From contig NZ_JAFFZM010000037.1 of NCBI RefSeq assembly GCF_017676345.1, positions 1 through 48,563 on the forward strand: 48,563 nt of DNA, written 5' to 3'. The stretch is from Streptomyces smyrnaeus. Lineage in GTDB: Bacteria > Actinomycetota > Actinomycetes > Streptomycetales > Streptomycetaceae. The translations under genes were made by a program, and so were the position numbers. The notes under the pieces were generated by a model. That model was not told the DNA's origin. It was given only the letters and a program-made list of their open reading frames with translations, and ran no database searches. Each line of letters opens with the position of its first letter. Position 1 is the stretch's first letter. Shown here in pieces: positions 1-8,519 of this stretch.

Positions 1-25
1 ATGGTGGGGGTCATAGCCTGGCGGT

Positions 26-928
26 ATGACGTCCAATCGCTGGTCCGATCTCGACCGCCCCCCACTCAATCAGGCGGCCCTCCGCAAAGCCCTGCTCGGC
101 GAGGGCTCGCTGTGGACCGATCTGGAGGTGGTCGAGTCGATCGGCTCGACCAACACGGAACTGGCCACCCGCGCCCGAGAGGGCGCATCCGCCCCCGGCA
201 GCATCCTCGTCGCGGAGGAGCAGACGGCGGGCAAGGGCCGCCTCGACCGCGCCTGGACGGCCCCGCCCCGCTCGGGGCTGTTCTTCTCGATGCTGTTCCG
301 GCCGGAGCCCCCGCCCGAGCGCTGGGGCTGGATTCCGCTCCTGGCGGGAGTGGCCACGGCGGGCGCCCTCGCCCGCTCGGCGGGTGTGGACACCGGCCTG
401 AAGTGGCCCAACGACGTGCTGACCACCGGCAAGGGTGCCGGCGCCCCCGAGTGCGCCGGCAAGAACAAGGGCGACGCCCCCGAGGGCGGCGGCGAACGCA
501 AGATCGGCGGCATCCTCGCGGAGCGCGTCGGTACGGACTCCGTGGTGCTCGGCATCGGCCTCAATGTCACTCTCCGCGAGGACGAGCTGCCGGTGCCCAC
601 CGCCGGTTCCCTCGCCCTCGCGGGCGCTCAGGGCACCGACCGGGATCCGCTGCTGCGCGCGGTGCTGCGCGCGGTGGAGGACTGGTACGGCCGCTGGACG
701 GCGGCCGACGGCGACGCGACGGCGGGCGCGCTGCTGGACGCGTACGCGGCGGGCTGCGTGACGCTCGGCAGGACCGTACGGGCGTCGCTGCCCGGCGGGG
801 GCGAGCTGGTGGGGGAGGCTGTCGCGGTGGACGGTGACGGCCGCCTGGTCATCGCCTCGGAACAGGGCGTACAGCATCCGGTCGCTGCCGGTGACATCGT
901 CCATCTGCGCCCCGCAACCGGAGAGTGA
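26..928 (+). CDS. birA: Biotin--[acetyl-CoA-carboxylase] ligase
   Basis: This cytoplasmic enzyme makes biotinyl-5'-AMP from biotin and ATP and transfers biotin to the BCCP lysine of acyl-CoA carboxylases. The biotin-binding loop GKGRLDRAW is at residues 69-77 and the catalytic KWPND motif at 126-130. A small SH3-like C-terminal domain follows from about residue 235. The protein has no N-terminal helix-turn-helix, so it is a monofunctional (non-repressor) ligase. A charged Gly/Lys/Glu-rich stretch at about 135-158 lies between KWPNDVL and KIGGIL, where homologues have only a few residues. No Shine-Dalgarno is visible. A TAGCCT hexamer at 14-19 ends 6 nt before the ATG, which fits a leaderless transcript. 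The adenylate cyclase gene follows on the same strand. Confidence 0.93.
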   Translation: MTSNRWSDLDRPPLNQAALRKALLGEGSLWTDLEVVESIGSTNTELATRAREGASAPGSILVAEEQTAGKGRLDRAWTAPPRSGLFFSMLFRPEPPPERWGWIPLLAGVATAGALARSAGVDTGLKWPNDVLTTGKGAGAPECAGKNKGDAPEGGGERKIGGILAERVGTDSVVLGIGLNVTLREDELPVPTAGSLALAGAQGTDRDPLLRAVLRAVEDWYGRWTAADGDATAGALLDAYAAGCVTLGRTVRASLPGGGELVGEAVAVDGDGRLVIASEQGVQHPVAAGDIVHLRPATGE

Positions 929-1093
929 GGTAGCGCACAACTGCCGTATGGTGGGCAATCGGCGGTGACATCGGGTGCCACCAGGCAGCGCTGTCCCGGC
1001 CGTGAGCAGGTTGAGCAAGAGGAACGGAAGGGCTGTGCGCAGGGACGACGCGAGGCCGCGACACCACGCCGCGGAGGGTGCGGGGAGCCCGCG

Positions 1094-2446
1094 GTGACCG
1101 TGGACGAACCGGGTGTGCCCGAACGCAGAGCGGCCTCCGACCCGGGAAGTGCCCCGGGGCCCTCGGCACCCGCCGACACCCAGGCAACCGCCGACACCCT
1201 GGCAACCGCGGACACGGCGGACGCCGCCGACACCGGGGGCGCCCTCGACACTCCCGCGGGCGACAGCCGCGGAGCGCCTGACCCCGCCACCCCGGAGCCC
1301 TCCGAACCGAACCCCACCCGGACCTCCCCCTCCGGCGGAGGCGCCGGCGGCGGCACCGCCGGAGGCGGAGGCGGTCTCGGGGGGCCGTTCGACGAGGGGA
1401 GCGGTCCGGGGGATCCGGAGGACGAGCCGGACCCCAGCGCGCTGCGTATCGAGGAGCTCATCCTGGGCTCGCAGCGGCAGTACACCCCGTTCCAGGCGGC
1501 CCGCGCGGCCGGGGTCTCCATGGAGCTGGCGTCCCGGTTCTGGCGGGCGATGGGCTTCGCCGACGTGGGGCAGGCCCGCGCGCTCACCGAGGCGGACGTA
1601 CTGGCGCTGCGGCGGCTGTCGGGTCTGGTGGAGGCGGGGCTGCTGAGCGAGTCGATGGCCGTGCAGGTGGCCCGTTCCACCGGGCAGACCACGGCGCGCC
1701 TCGCGGACTGGCAGATCGACTCGTTCCTGATGGGGCTGACCGAGCCGCCCGAGCCGGGGATGACCCGCAATGAAGTCACTTTTCCGCTGGTGCAGTTGCT
1801 GCTGCCCGAGTTGGAGGAGTTCCTCGTCTATGTGTGGCGCCGGCAGCTGGCCGCCGCCACGGGGCGGGTCGTACAGGCGCAGGACGACGAGGAGATGGTC
1901 AACCGGCGGCAGGCCATCGGCTTCGCCGACCTGGTGGGCTTCACCCGGTTGACCCGGCGGCTGGAGGACGAGGAGCTGGGTGAGCTGGTCGAGGCGTTCG
2001 AGACCACGTCGGCCGACCTGGTCGCCGCGCACGGCGGGCGGCTGATCAAGGCGCTCGGGGACGAGATCCTCTATGTCGCCGAGGACGCGGGCACGGCGGC
2101 CGAGATCGGGCTGCGGCTGATCGAGACGATGGCGAACGACGAGACGATGCCCGAGCTGCGGGTCGGCATCGCTTTCGGGACGATGACGACCCGGATGGGT
2201 GATGTGTTCGGCAACACGGTCAACCTCGCCAGTCGGCTGACCTCGATAGCGCCCAAGGACACGGTGCTGGTGGACGGGGCCTTCCGTGCCGAGCTGACGG
2301 CCTCGGGCGCCGCGCCGGAGTCGGAGAAGGAGAGCGAGGACCTGTCGGGGTACCGGTTCGCGCTGCAGCCTCTCTACCAGCGGCCGGTGCGTGGGCTGGG
2401 TGTTGTGGAGCCGTGGCTGCTGCGGCGCCGTACTCAGAAGGGTTAG
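1094..2446 (+). CDS. cya: Class III adenylate cyclase
   Basis: This enzyme makes cAMP from ATP; in streptomycetes cAMP supports germination and development. The C-terminal catalytic domain (about 270-430) carries the metal-binding aspartates D279 in FADLVGFT and D323 in LGDEI, and the transition-state Asn/Arg in NTVNLASR. The middle part (about 115-250) is the helical domain typical of Streptomyces Cya. The first 110 residues are low-complexity, with repeated Ala-Asp-Thr units and a Gly-rich stretch, so this copy (450 aa) is longer than the roughly 380-aa S. coelicolor enzyme I recall. The GTG at 1094 is chosen because GGGGAG lies 6 nt upstream and the sequence begins (M)TVDE as in homologues. 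An in-frame GTG at 965 is less likely. Confidence 0.92.
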   Translation: MTVDEPGVPERRAASDPGSAPGPSAPADTQATADTLATADTADAADTGGALDTPAGDSRGAPDPATPEPSEPNPTRTSPSGGGAGGGTAGGGGGLGGPFDEGSGPGDPEDEPDPSALRIEELILGSQRQYTPFQAARAAGVSMELASRFWRAMGFADVGQARALTEADVLALRRLSGLVEAGLLSESMAVQVARSTGQTTARLADWQIDSFLMGLTEPPEPGMTRNEVTFPLVQLLLPELEEFLVYVWRRQLAAATGRVVQAQDDEEMVNRRQAIGFADLVGFTRLTRRLEDEELGELVEAFETTSADLVAAHGGRLIKALGDEILYVAEDAGTAAEIGLRLIETMANDETMPELRVGIAFGTMTTRMGDVFGNTVNLASRLTSIAPKDTVLVDGAFRAELTASGAAPESEKESEDLSGYRFALQPLYQRPVRGLGVVEPWLLRRRTQKG

Positions 2447-2465
2447 CGACCGTTATCGTACGGCC

Positions 2466-3266
2466 ATGGATCACAGCGAGCAGACGTTCGGGGAGTGGGT
2501 ACGGGTCCGCAAGGACGGGCACGTCGCGGAGCTGGTGATGGACCGGCACGGCGCCATGAACGCCGTGTCGACCGCGTTCGCGGGCGCGCTCGCCGACGCG
2601 TGTGCCGCGCTCGCCCGGGACGGTGAGGTGCGGGCCACCGTGCTGACCTCCACCCATGAGCGCGCGTTCTGTGTCGGTGCCGACCTCAAGGAGCGCAACT
2701 CCTTCAGCGACGCGGAGCTGGCCGCGCAGCGCCCGCAGGCCCGGGCGGCCTACACGGGGGTGCTGGAGCTGCCGATGCCCACCATTGCCGCGGTGCACGG
2801 TTTCGCGCTGGGCGGCGGGTACGAACTGGCGCTCTCCTGCGATCTGATCGTCGCCGACGCCACGGCCGTGGTGGGGCTGCCAGAGGTGTCGGTCGGTGTG
2901 GTGCCCGGCGGGGGCGGCACCCAGTTGCTGCCGCGCCGGGTGGGTGCGGCCCGCGCCGCCGAGCTGATCTTCACGGCGCGCCGGGTGGCGGCCGGTGAGG
3001 CGCACACGCTCGGGATGGTCGATGTGCTCACCGAGGCGGGCGAGGACCGTACGGAGGCGCTGGCGCTGGCGCAGCGTGTCGCCGCCAACTCGCCGGTCGG
3101 GCTGCGGGCCGCCAAGCGGGCGCTGCGCACCGGATGGGGCATGGATCTGCGTGCGGGGCTGGAGGTGGAGGAGGCCGCCTGGCGCACCGTCGCCTTCTCC
3201 CAGGACCGCGCGGAGGGGGTCGCCGCCTTCAACGAGAAGCGCACTCCCGACTGGCCGGGAAGGTGA
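2466..3266 (+). CDS. Enoyl-CoA hydratase/isomerase family protein
   Basis: A crotonase-fold protein of 266 aa, the usual length for a single-domain enoyl-CoA hydratase. The oxyanion-hole segment HGFALGGGYELALSCD and the second active-site segment LPEVSVGVVPGGGGTQ are both present, with the two glutamates (in GGGYELAL and LPEV) of true hydratases. It should hydrate trans-2-enoyl-CoA in beta-oxidation or amino-acid breakdown; the exact substrate cannot be told. The ATG at 2466 is 19 nt past the adenylate cyclase stop. It has no Shine-Dalgarno but a TATCGT hexamer (2454-2459) 6 nt before it, so it may be made from its own leaderless transcript rather than by read-through. Confidence 0.9.
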   Translation: MDHSEQTFGEWVRVRKDGHVAELVMDRHGAMNAVSTAFAGALADACAALARDGEVRATVLTSTHERAFCVGADLKERNSFSDAELAAQRPQARAAYTGVLELPMPTIAAVHGFALGGGYELALSCDLIVADATAVVGLPEVSVGVVPGGGGTQLLPRRVGAARAAELIFTARRVAAGEAHTLGMVDVLTEAGEDRTEALALAQRVAANSPVGLRAAKRALRTGWGMDLRAGLEVEEAAWRTVAFSQDRAEGVAAFNEKRTPDWPGR

Positions 3267-3376
3267 GTGGGGGTCTCCCAGCGGGACGGCGGCTGTCTCC
3301 GTAGAGTGATGTTCTCCGTAGGGGTCCGTAGGGGGCTGCACGGCAGGACGGGGCGAAGCCTCCTAATCTTGGCGGT

Positions 3377-4630
3377 ATGGGCGGAATGGGAGAGGGCGGA
3401 GACGACGCGGACGCGCGCCTCAGTGCCGTCGTCGGGCTGTCCCAGGCCATGGCGGCGGCGCAGACGGCCGCGCCGGCCACGGCCCGCCCGCATCCCTACG
3501 ACGAGGACGAGCCGGAGGCCACGGCCGCGCTCTCCCACCGGGACATAGCCCACGCGGCCGCATGGGGCGCCTGCGAGGCGATGGGTGGCGCCTTCGCGTC
3601 CATATCCGTCTGGGAGCGGGCGCGCGGCAGGCTGCGGGTGCTGGTCAACGTGGGGGAGCGGACCGTGGAGGAGGCCGAGTTCCCCACCGACGAGTCGTAC
3701 TCCGTGCGGGACTTCCCGCAGGTCGCCGAGTTGCTGCACGAGTGGTGGGCGGGCGGCGGCAGGCCGCAGGCGTGGGTGGAGGGGGACGGCCCGAGAGAGA
3801 CCGCCGAGGCCGAGGGGGAGGCCGCACACAGCTATCGCCGGGTGGCGGCACTGCGCCGCAGGGGCCGCGGTTCGTGTGTGATCGCACCGATCGTGCTGCA
3901 CGGGCGGGCCTGGGGCGAGCTGTATGTGGCGCGGTCCGCCCAGGTGCCCGCCTTCACCCGCGACGACGCCGACTTCGCCGCGGTGCTCGCGGCCCTCATA
4001 GCTTCGGGCATCGCGCAGAACGAGCGTCTGGAAGAGGTCCGCCGCCTCGCCTACACCGATCCCCTCACCGGGCTCGCGAACCGCCGTGCGGTGGAGACCC
4101 GGCTGGACGAGGCGGTGGAACTCCACCGCGATCTGGGCACCGTGGTCAGTCTCGTCGTCTGCGACATCAACGGGCTCAAGGGCGTCAACGACGCGCAGGG
4201 CCACGAGGCGGGCGACCGGCTGCTGGAGCGGTTCGCGGCGGTCCTGTCCGCGGGCGCGGCGACACTGCCCGGCGCGCTGGCCGGGCGGCTGGGGGGCGAC
4301 GAGTTCTGTCTGCTGGCTGTCGGGCCCACCGCCGACGAGGTGGTACGCGCCGCCGACGAGCTGTGCCGGGGCGCGGCCGAGCTGGAGCTGGGAGAGGGCG
4401 TGGCCTGCGGGGTCGCCTCCACCGGTGACCCGGTCGGCGAGGTGCGCTCCGCGCACCGGATCTTCCGGCTGGCGGACGCGGCCCAGTACCGCGCCAAGGC
4501 GCTGCGCTCGGGCAAGCCGGTGGTGGCGGGCCGGGAGGGCGGGCCCGACGACCCCACGGTGCGGATGGCCGCCGCCCCGGCTCCTGCGCCGTCCTCACCG
4601 GAGCGCCGCCGCTTCCGCCGCAGCTCCTGA
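3377..4630 (+). CDS. cdgE: GAF-GGDEF protein, probable diguanylate cyclase
   Basis: The 417-aa protein has a GAF-like sensory domain (about 40-215) followed by a GGDEF domain (about 225-390). The signature is intact as GGDEF at residues 306-310, so it can plausibly make c-di-GMP from two GTP; c-di-GMP controls BldD and developmental timing in Streptomyces. The RxxD inhibitory site normally five residues before GGDEF is absent (LPGA there), so product inhibition may be lost. No EAL domain and no membrane segment are present. The gene occupies the place I recall for S. coelicolor SCO4931 (CdgE); the symbol rests on that synteny. TAATCT (3364-3369) lies 7 nt before the ATG, suggesting a leaderless mRNA. 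Confidence 0.88.
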   Translation: MGGMGEGGDDADARLSAVVGLSQAMAAAQTAAPATARPHPYDEDEPEATAALSHRDIAHAAAWGACEAMGGAFASISVWERARGRLRVLVNVGERTVEEAEFPTDESYSVRDFPQVAELLHEWWAGGGRPQAWVEGDGPRETAEAEGEAAHSYRRVAALRRRGRGSCVIAPIVLHGRAWGELYVARSAQVPAFTRDDADFAAVLAALIASGIAQNERLEEVRRLAYTDPLTGLANRRAVETRLDEAVELHRDLGTVVSLVVCDINGLKGVNDAQGHEAGDRLLERFAAVLSAGAATLPGALAGRLGGDEFCLLAVGPTADEVVRAADELCRGAAELELGEGVACGVASTGDPVGEVRSAHRIFRLADAAQYRAKALRSGKPVVAGREGGPDDPTVRMAAAPAPAPSSPERRRFRRSS

Positions 4631-4709
4631 CGGACCGTCCTGCCGCGCCCGGCCCGCGCCCGGCCCGCGCCCGGCCCGCGCCCAGCGGCCCCGCCACAGG
4701 GTTGCCGGC

Positions 4710-5573
4710 CTACCGGTTCGACGAGAGTGTCGCGAGCAGCACCCGGGCGAAGGCGTCGGGGTGTTCGACACTGCCGAGATGGCCGCCGGGGAAGGTCCGG
4801 CACTCGGCGCCCACCGTCTGGGCCAGCGCCGTGGCGAGCGTGTGCGGGAGCTGTCCGCGGGACGTCCGGCCGACGGCGACCACCAGCCGGTCGGCGACGG
4901 CCTTCAGCCGGGCGGGATCCGGCGCATGGTGGGTGAAGGGCTTCAGCACGTGCCGGAGGAAGTGGGCGCTGCTCGTCTCGACGGTGGCCCGCAGCCGGTC
5001 CGGCATGGGCGCCGCCTCTGCTTCGTCCTCGGCCGGGTCCACCGGTTCCGCCTCGCCCATGGCCGTGCCCATCCGCCGGTGGGCGGGCCCGACTCCGTCG
5101 CGTACGGCGATGTCGCGGATCTCGGAGAAGGCGGCGAGGGCCGGTCCGGGTTCCGGCAGTGCCCGGGCCAGCGGCGGCTCGTGGGCGACGGCCAGGCGCA
5201 CCCGCTCGGGGTGCTGTGCCAGCAGGTTGGCCGCTACGATGCCGCCGGAGCTGGTGCCGAAGACCTGGCAGGGTTCGTCGGGCGAGAGCAGGTCGATCAG
5301 GCGGTGCGCGTCGGCCGTGTGCACCTCGACGCTCTGGTCCTCGCCGGGCAGGTCGAGTCGGCTGCCGCCGATCCCGCGCGGGTCGTAGCAGGCGACCGTG
5401 AACCGGTCGGCGAGGGCGGGTGCGAGGCCGTCGCAGACCGCCAGTCCTCCGGCGCCGCCCGGTATGAGCAGCAGGAGCGGTCCCGTACCGCGTACCTCGT
5501 AGTGGAGGGTGGCGCCCGGGACGGGCAGGTTGCCGACGCGCGGTTCGGCCGGGCCGGCAGGTCGGTCGTTCAT
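4710..5573 (-). CDS. Alpha/beta-fold hydrolase
   Basis: A 287-aa alpha/beta hydrolase. The N-terminal part carries a HG-like oxyanion segment (LLLLIPGGAGG), then a YDPRGIGGS turn, and the nucleophile elbow GTSSGG (Ser as nucleophile). The C-terminal GGHLGSVEHPDAF supplies the catalytic His. The substrate is unknown; candidates are esters, lactones or epoxides. Its ATG overlaps the stop of the upstream TetR gene as ATGA (5573-5570), so the two are translationally coupled, and the regulator probably controls this enzyme. It is convergent with the GGDEF gene. Confidence 0.85.
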   Translation of the reverse strand: MNDRPAGPAEPRVGNLPVPGATLHYEVRGTGPLLLLIPGGAGGLAVCDGLAPALADRFTVACYDPRGIGGSRLDLPGEDQSVEVHTADAHRLIDLLSPDEPCQVFGTSSGGIVAANLLAQHPERVRLAVAHEPPLARALPEPGPALAAFSEIRDIAVRDGVGPAHRRMGTAMGEAEPVDPAEDEAEAAPMPDRLRATVETSSAHFLRHVLKPFTHHAPDPARLKAVADRLVVAVGRTSRGQLPHTLATALAQTVGAECRTFPGGHLGSVEHPDAFARVLLATLSSNR

Positions 5574-6190
5574 GAGTCTCCTTCTCGGTCTGCTTCGTCC
5601 TCGGTGTCGTCGGACGCTGTCGTCGGCCAGTTCTCCAGCAGGAAGTGCAGCGCTTCCAGCGAGCGGTGCCAGGAGTCGTCGAGCCGGCGGGGGTGGCTGA
5701 AGCCGGTCCGGGTCTCCAGATCGGCGTAGCCGTGGAAGGTGCTGCGCAGCAGCCGCCCGGCGTCGGTCAGATCCGGCTCCCGGAGGCCGTAGGCGCGCAG
5801 CATTCCGTAGGTGAGGTCGATGCTGCGGCGGTGGCCGACCGACTCGGCGGCCACCGCCGGGTCGACCTGGAGCTGGCCCGCGGCGTAGCGGCCGGGGTGT
5901 TCGAGGGCGTAGCCGCGATAGGCGTCGGCGAACGCGAGCAGCGCGTCCCGGCCCGCGCGGCCCGCGACGGCGGCACCGATCCGGTCGGTCATCTCCCGTG
6001 CGGCCAGTACGCACAGGCGGGTGCGCAGGTCGGCGAGGCTGCGTACATGGGAGTAGAGGCTGGCGTCCTTGACGCCGAACCGCCTGGCCAGCGCGGACAA
6101 CGTGACGTTGTCCAGCCCCACCTCGTCCGCCAGTTCGGCCGCCGCCTGGACGACCCGCTCCACCGTCAGGCCCGCACGCACCATGTGCAC
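5570..6190 (-). CDS. TetR-family transcriptional regulator
   Basis: The N-terminal helix-turn-helix (about 8-55: LTVERVVQAAAELADEVGLD through GVKDASLYSHVRSLADL) is typical TetR. The C-terminal part resembles the TetR_C domain found with small-molecule responsive repressors. I chose the GTG at 6190 because GGAAGGG lies 7 nt upstream; an ATG two codons later (6184) and a GTG at 6235 are also in frame. Two adjoining CCTAGG hexamers separated by GGT (6235-6249) lie just upstream and are a candidate operator. The gene is coupled by ATGA to the hydrolase and is divergent from hutH, so it could also affect hutH. Confidence 0.85.
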   Translation of the reverse strand: MHMVRAGLTVERVVQAAAELADEVGLDNVTLSALARRFGVKDASLYSHVRSLADLRTRLCVLAAREMTDRIGAAVAGRAGRDALLAFADAYRGYALEHPGRYAAGQLQVDPAVAAESVGHRRSIDLTYGMLRAYGLREPDLTDAGRLLRSTFHGYADLETRTGFSHPRRLDDSWHRSLEALHFLLENWPTTASDDTEDEADREGDS

Positions 6191-6234
6191 CAGCCGCCCT
6201 TCCTTGCCGCTCCGTATCGCCCGCAGACCGTACA

Positions 6235-6249
6235 CCTAGGGGTCCTAGG
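6235..6249. promoter_or_regulatory. Candidate TetR operator (CCTAGG-GGT-CCTAGG)
   Basis: Two copies of the self-complementary hexamer CCTAGG flank GGT, giving a 15-bp inverted repeat in the divergent region between the TetR gene and hutH. A further AACCTAAT half-site follows at 6252-6259. Its position just upstream of the TetR start fits autoregulation; protein binding is inferred. Confidence 0.4.
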
Positions 6250-6325
6250 CTGGAACCTAATTACCCAAGGCAGCGCGGGGCGAGCCCCGTGACAGATGGC
6301 AATTCACTCATTAGGGTTTGTGAAT

Positions 6326-7879
6326 ATGAATATGCACACTGTGGTGGTCGGAAGCTCGGGCACCAGCCCCGAGGAGGTCATCGCCGTCGCCCGGGACGGT
6401 GCCCGCGTCGAGCTGCACCAAGAAGCCCTCGAAGCGCTGGCCGCCGCGCGCCGCTTCATCGACGACCTCGCGGCCAAGCCCGACCCCGTCTACGGCGTGT
6501 CCACCGGCTTCGGCGCCCTGGCCGTCCGCCACATCGGCCCGGACCTGCGCGCCCAGCTCCAGCGCAACATCGTCCGCTCGCACGCCGCCGGGATGGGGCC
6601 GCGGGTCGAGCGCGAGGTGGTGCGCGCGCTGATGTTCCTGCGGCTGAAGACCCTCGCCTCCGGCCGCACCGGAGTACGCCCCGAGGTCGCCCGGGCCATG
6701 GCCGATCTGCTCAACGCGGGCATCACCCCGGTCGTGCACGAGTACGGCTCCCTGGGCTGCTCCGGCGATCTCGCCCCCCTCTCGCACTGCGCTCTCGCAC
6801 TGATGGGCGAGGGTGAGGCGGAAGGGCCCGACGGTGTGCTGCGGCCCGCCGCCGAACTGCTGGCCGAGCACGGCATCGCCCCCGTCGAGCTGCGCGAGAA
6901 GGAGGGGCTGGCGCTCCTCAACGGCACCGACGGGATGCTCGGCATGCTGCTGATGGCCTGCGCCGACCTCGCGCGCCTGTTCACCTCGGCCGACATCGCC
7001 GCGGCACTGTCGCTGGAGGCGCTGCTGGGGACCGACCGGGTGCTGGCGCCCGAGCTGCACGCCATCCGGCCGCATCCGGGCCAGTCCGCCAGCGCCGCCA
7101 ACATGCTCAAGGTGCTGGCCGGCTCCGGACTGACCGGGCACCACCAGGACGACGCGCCACGGGTGCAGGACGCCTACTCGGTGCGGTGCGCCCCGCAGGT
7201 CGCCGGAGCGGGCCGGGACACCCTGGCGCACGCCCGCACGGTCGCCGAGCGGGAGCTCGCCGCGGCCGTGGACAACCCCGTCGTGCTGCCCGACGGGCGG
7301 GTCGAGTCGAACGGCAACTTCCACGGCGCCCCGGTCGCCTACGTACTGGACTTCCTCGCCGTCGCCGCCGCCGACCTCGCCTCGATCGCCGAGCGCCGTA
7401 CGGACCGGCTGCTCGACAAGAACCGCTCACACGGTCTGCCGCCCTTCCTGGCCCATGACGCGGGGGTGGACTCGGGGCTGATGATCGCCCAGTACACGCA
7501 GGCGGCCCTGGTCAGCGAGCTGAAACGGCTCGCGGTCCCGGCTTCCGTGGACTCGATCCCCTCCTCCGCCATGCAGGAGGACCACGTGTCCATGGGCTGG
7601 TCGGCGGCGCGCAAGCTGCGTACGGCGGTGGACGGGCTGGCGCGGGTGATCGCCGTCGAGGTCTACGCGGCCACGCGGGCGGTCGAGCTGCGCTCCGGGA
7701 CGGCGGGGCTGGCGCCGGGTGAGGCGGCGCGGGCCGTGATCGCCGCGCTGCGGGAGGCCGGGGCGCAGGGGCCCGGCGAGGACCGCTACCTCGCGCCGGA
7801 TCTGGCGGCCTGCGAGGCTTTCGTACGGTCCGGTCGGCTGGTGGCCGCGGCCGAGTCGGTGACGGGACCGTTGGCCTAG
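6326..7879 (+). CDS. hutH: Histidine ammonia-lyase (histidase)
   Basis: Converts L-histidine to trans-urocanate and ammonia, the first step of histidine utilisation. The protein is 517 aa, normal for the family. The MIO prosthetic group should form from C145-S146-G147 in GSLGCSGDLAPLSH; streptomycete histidases use Cys-Ser-Gly where most others have Ala-Ser-Gly. The conserved GVSTGFG, HPGQ, NGNFHGAPVAYVLDFL and SSAMQEDHVSMG segments are all present. The start MNMHTVVVG matches the S. coelicolor enzyme as I remember it; AGGG lies 9 nt upstream. The other hut genes are not in the window, as is usual in Streptomyces where the hut pathway is scattered. Confidence 0.96.
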   Translation: MNMHTVVVGSSGTSPEEVIAVARDGARVELHQEALEALAAARRFIDDLAAKPDPVYGVSTGFGALAVRHIGPDLRAQLQRNIVRSHAAGMGPRVEREVVRALMFLRLKTLASGRTGVRPEVARAMADLLNAGITPVVHEYGSLGCSGDLAPLSHCALALMGEGEAEGPDGVLRPAAELLAEHGIAPVELREKEGLALLNGTDGMLGMLLMACADLARLFTSADIAAALSLEALLGTDRVLAPELHAIRPHPGQSASAANMLKVLAGSGLTGHHQDDAPRVQDAYSVRCAPQVAGAGRDTLAHARTVAERELAAAVDNPVVLPDGRVESNGNFHGAPVAYVLDFLAVAAADLASIAERRTDRLLDKNRSHGLPPFLAHDAGVDSGLMIAQYTQAALVSELKRLAVPASVDSIPSSAMQEDHVSMGWSAARKLRTAVDGLARVIAVEVYAATRAVELRSGTAGLAPGEAARAVIAALREAGAQGPGEDRYLAPDLAACEAFVRSGRLVAAAESVTGPLA

Positions 7880-8006
7880 GGACGGCTCGCGGCGGCCCGG
7901 GGGCGACCGGGCCGCCCCTGCGGGTGGCCCGGCGCTGTCCCGGCGTCGTCCCGGCGTTGACCTGGGGGTGCTGACCCGGGGTTACCCGGCGGCTACCGGC
8001 GCGTGC

Positions 8007-8201
8007 TCACTCGGCGCCCGCCCCCCGGTCATGTTCCAACCCCGTCACAGTGTCGCTGTGATGGGTGGGATGGTCAGGTTTTTCGGGGGTAGCGTTGGCT
8101 GTGGGCACGAACCAAAGGGCGAGCAGTAGGCCGCCGGCTGCCGCAGCGGTGGCCAGAGGACGGCGGTGGACTGACAGCTTCGAGGGTCCGGCCTCGGACA
8201 C
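8007..8201 (-). CDS. Small predicted secreted protein
   Basis: A 64-aa protein with a strong AGGAGG Shine-Dalgarno 7 nt before the GTG at 8201, which is the main reason to believe it. Residues 1-37 look like a Sec signal: basic SVHRRP, then the hydrophobic ATAAAAGGLLLALWFV, then a likely cleavage site after ANA. The mature part is only about 27 residues, His- and charge-rich (PDHPTHHSD). No family is recognised. It is divergent from the L,D-transpeptidase gene, sharing its roughly 320-bp promoter region, so a cell-envelope role is possible but unproven. A membrane-anchored form cannot be excluded. Confidence 0.65.
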   Translation of the reverse strand: MSEAGPSKLSVHRRPLATAAAAGGLLLALWFVPTANATPEKPDHPTHHSDTVTGLEHDRGAGAE

Positions 8202-8388
8202 GAAACGCCCTCCTGAGTGCGTGGGTGCGACGTACGGCTCGGGGGATCGGTGACGAACTGGCCGTACGCGGGCCGATGTTACTGAGTGGCGGAGGCGAGG
8301 GGGAAGGCATACTTCCGCTTTTCCTGGGAACCGGGAGGGGTTACAAACCAGGCGGATGGGTGTCCTAGACCACAGTTTTACAGAAAGT

Positions 8389-8416
8389 GGAACCGGTCAT
8401 AGTCCCCAGTGCGTTC
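8389..8416 (+). promoter_or_regulatory. SigE-like ECF promoter of the L,D-transpeptidase gene
   Basis: GGAAC at 8389-8393, a 17-bp spacer, then GCGTTC at 8411-8416 resembles the GGAAC / CGTC-type promoter of the Streptomyces cell-envelope-stress sigma factor SigE. It lies about 100 nt upstream of the transpeptidase start. L,D-transpeptidases are, as I recall, among SigE targets. The -10 match (CGTT for CGTC) is imperfect. The rest of the 8202-8519 intergenic region shows no gene on either strand. Confidence 0.45.
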
Positions 8417-8519
8417 TTATGCGTGGAGCTGGAGCGCACATGTCCGATTTCGGGCGCTGTGGGGGCTACGCAGCTTTTACCGGGGAGACATGGGGTTCCG
8501 AAGGCAAATGGAGAAGCCA

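Noticed and set aside
1165..1245. Repeated 15-18-bp words in the first part of cya
   Set aside because: These encode the Ala-Asp-Thr low-complexity linker; ordinary codon-level repetition explains them.
11..2032. A 673-codon open frame opposite birA and cya
   Set aside because: It is a GC-bias shadow: Arg/Gly/Pro-rich, no family pattern, and it lies opposite two certain genes.
6757..6763. Cys instead of Ala in the MIO triad of histidase
   Set aside because: As an oddity it fails: streptomycete histidases use Cys-Ser-Gly and are active.
8327..8331. Another GGAAC word as a SigE -35 box
   Set aside because: At 16-18 bp downstream there is no CGTC/TC-like -10; the copy at 8389 fits better.
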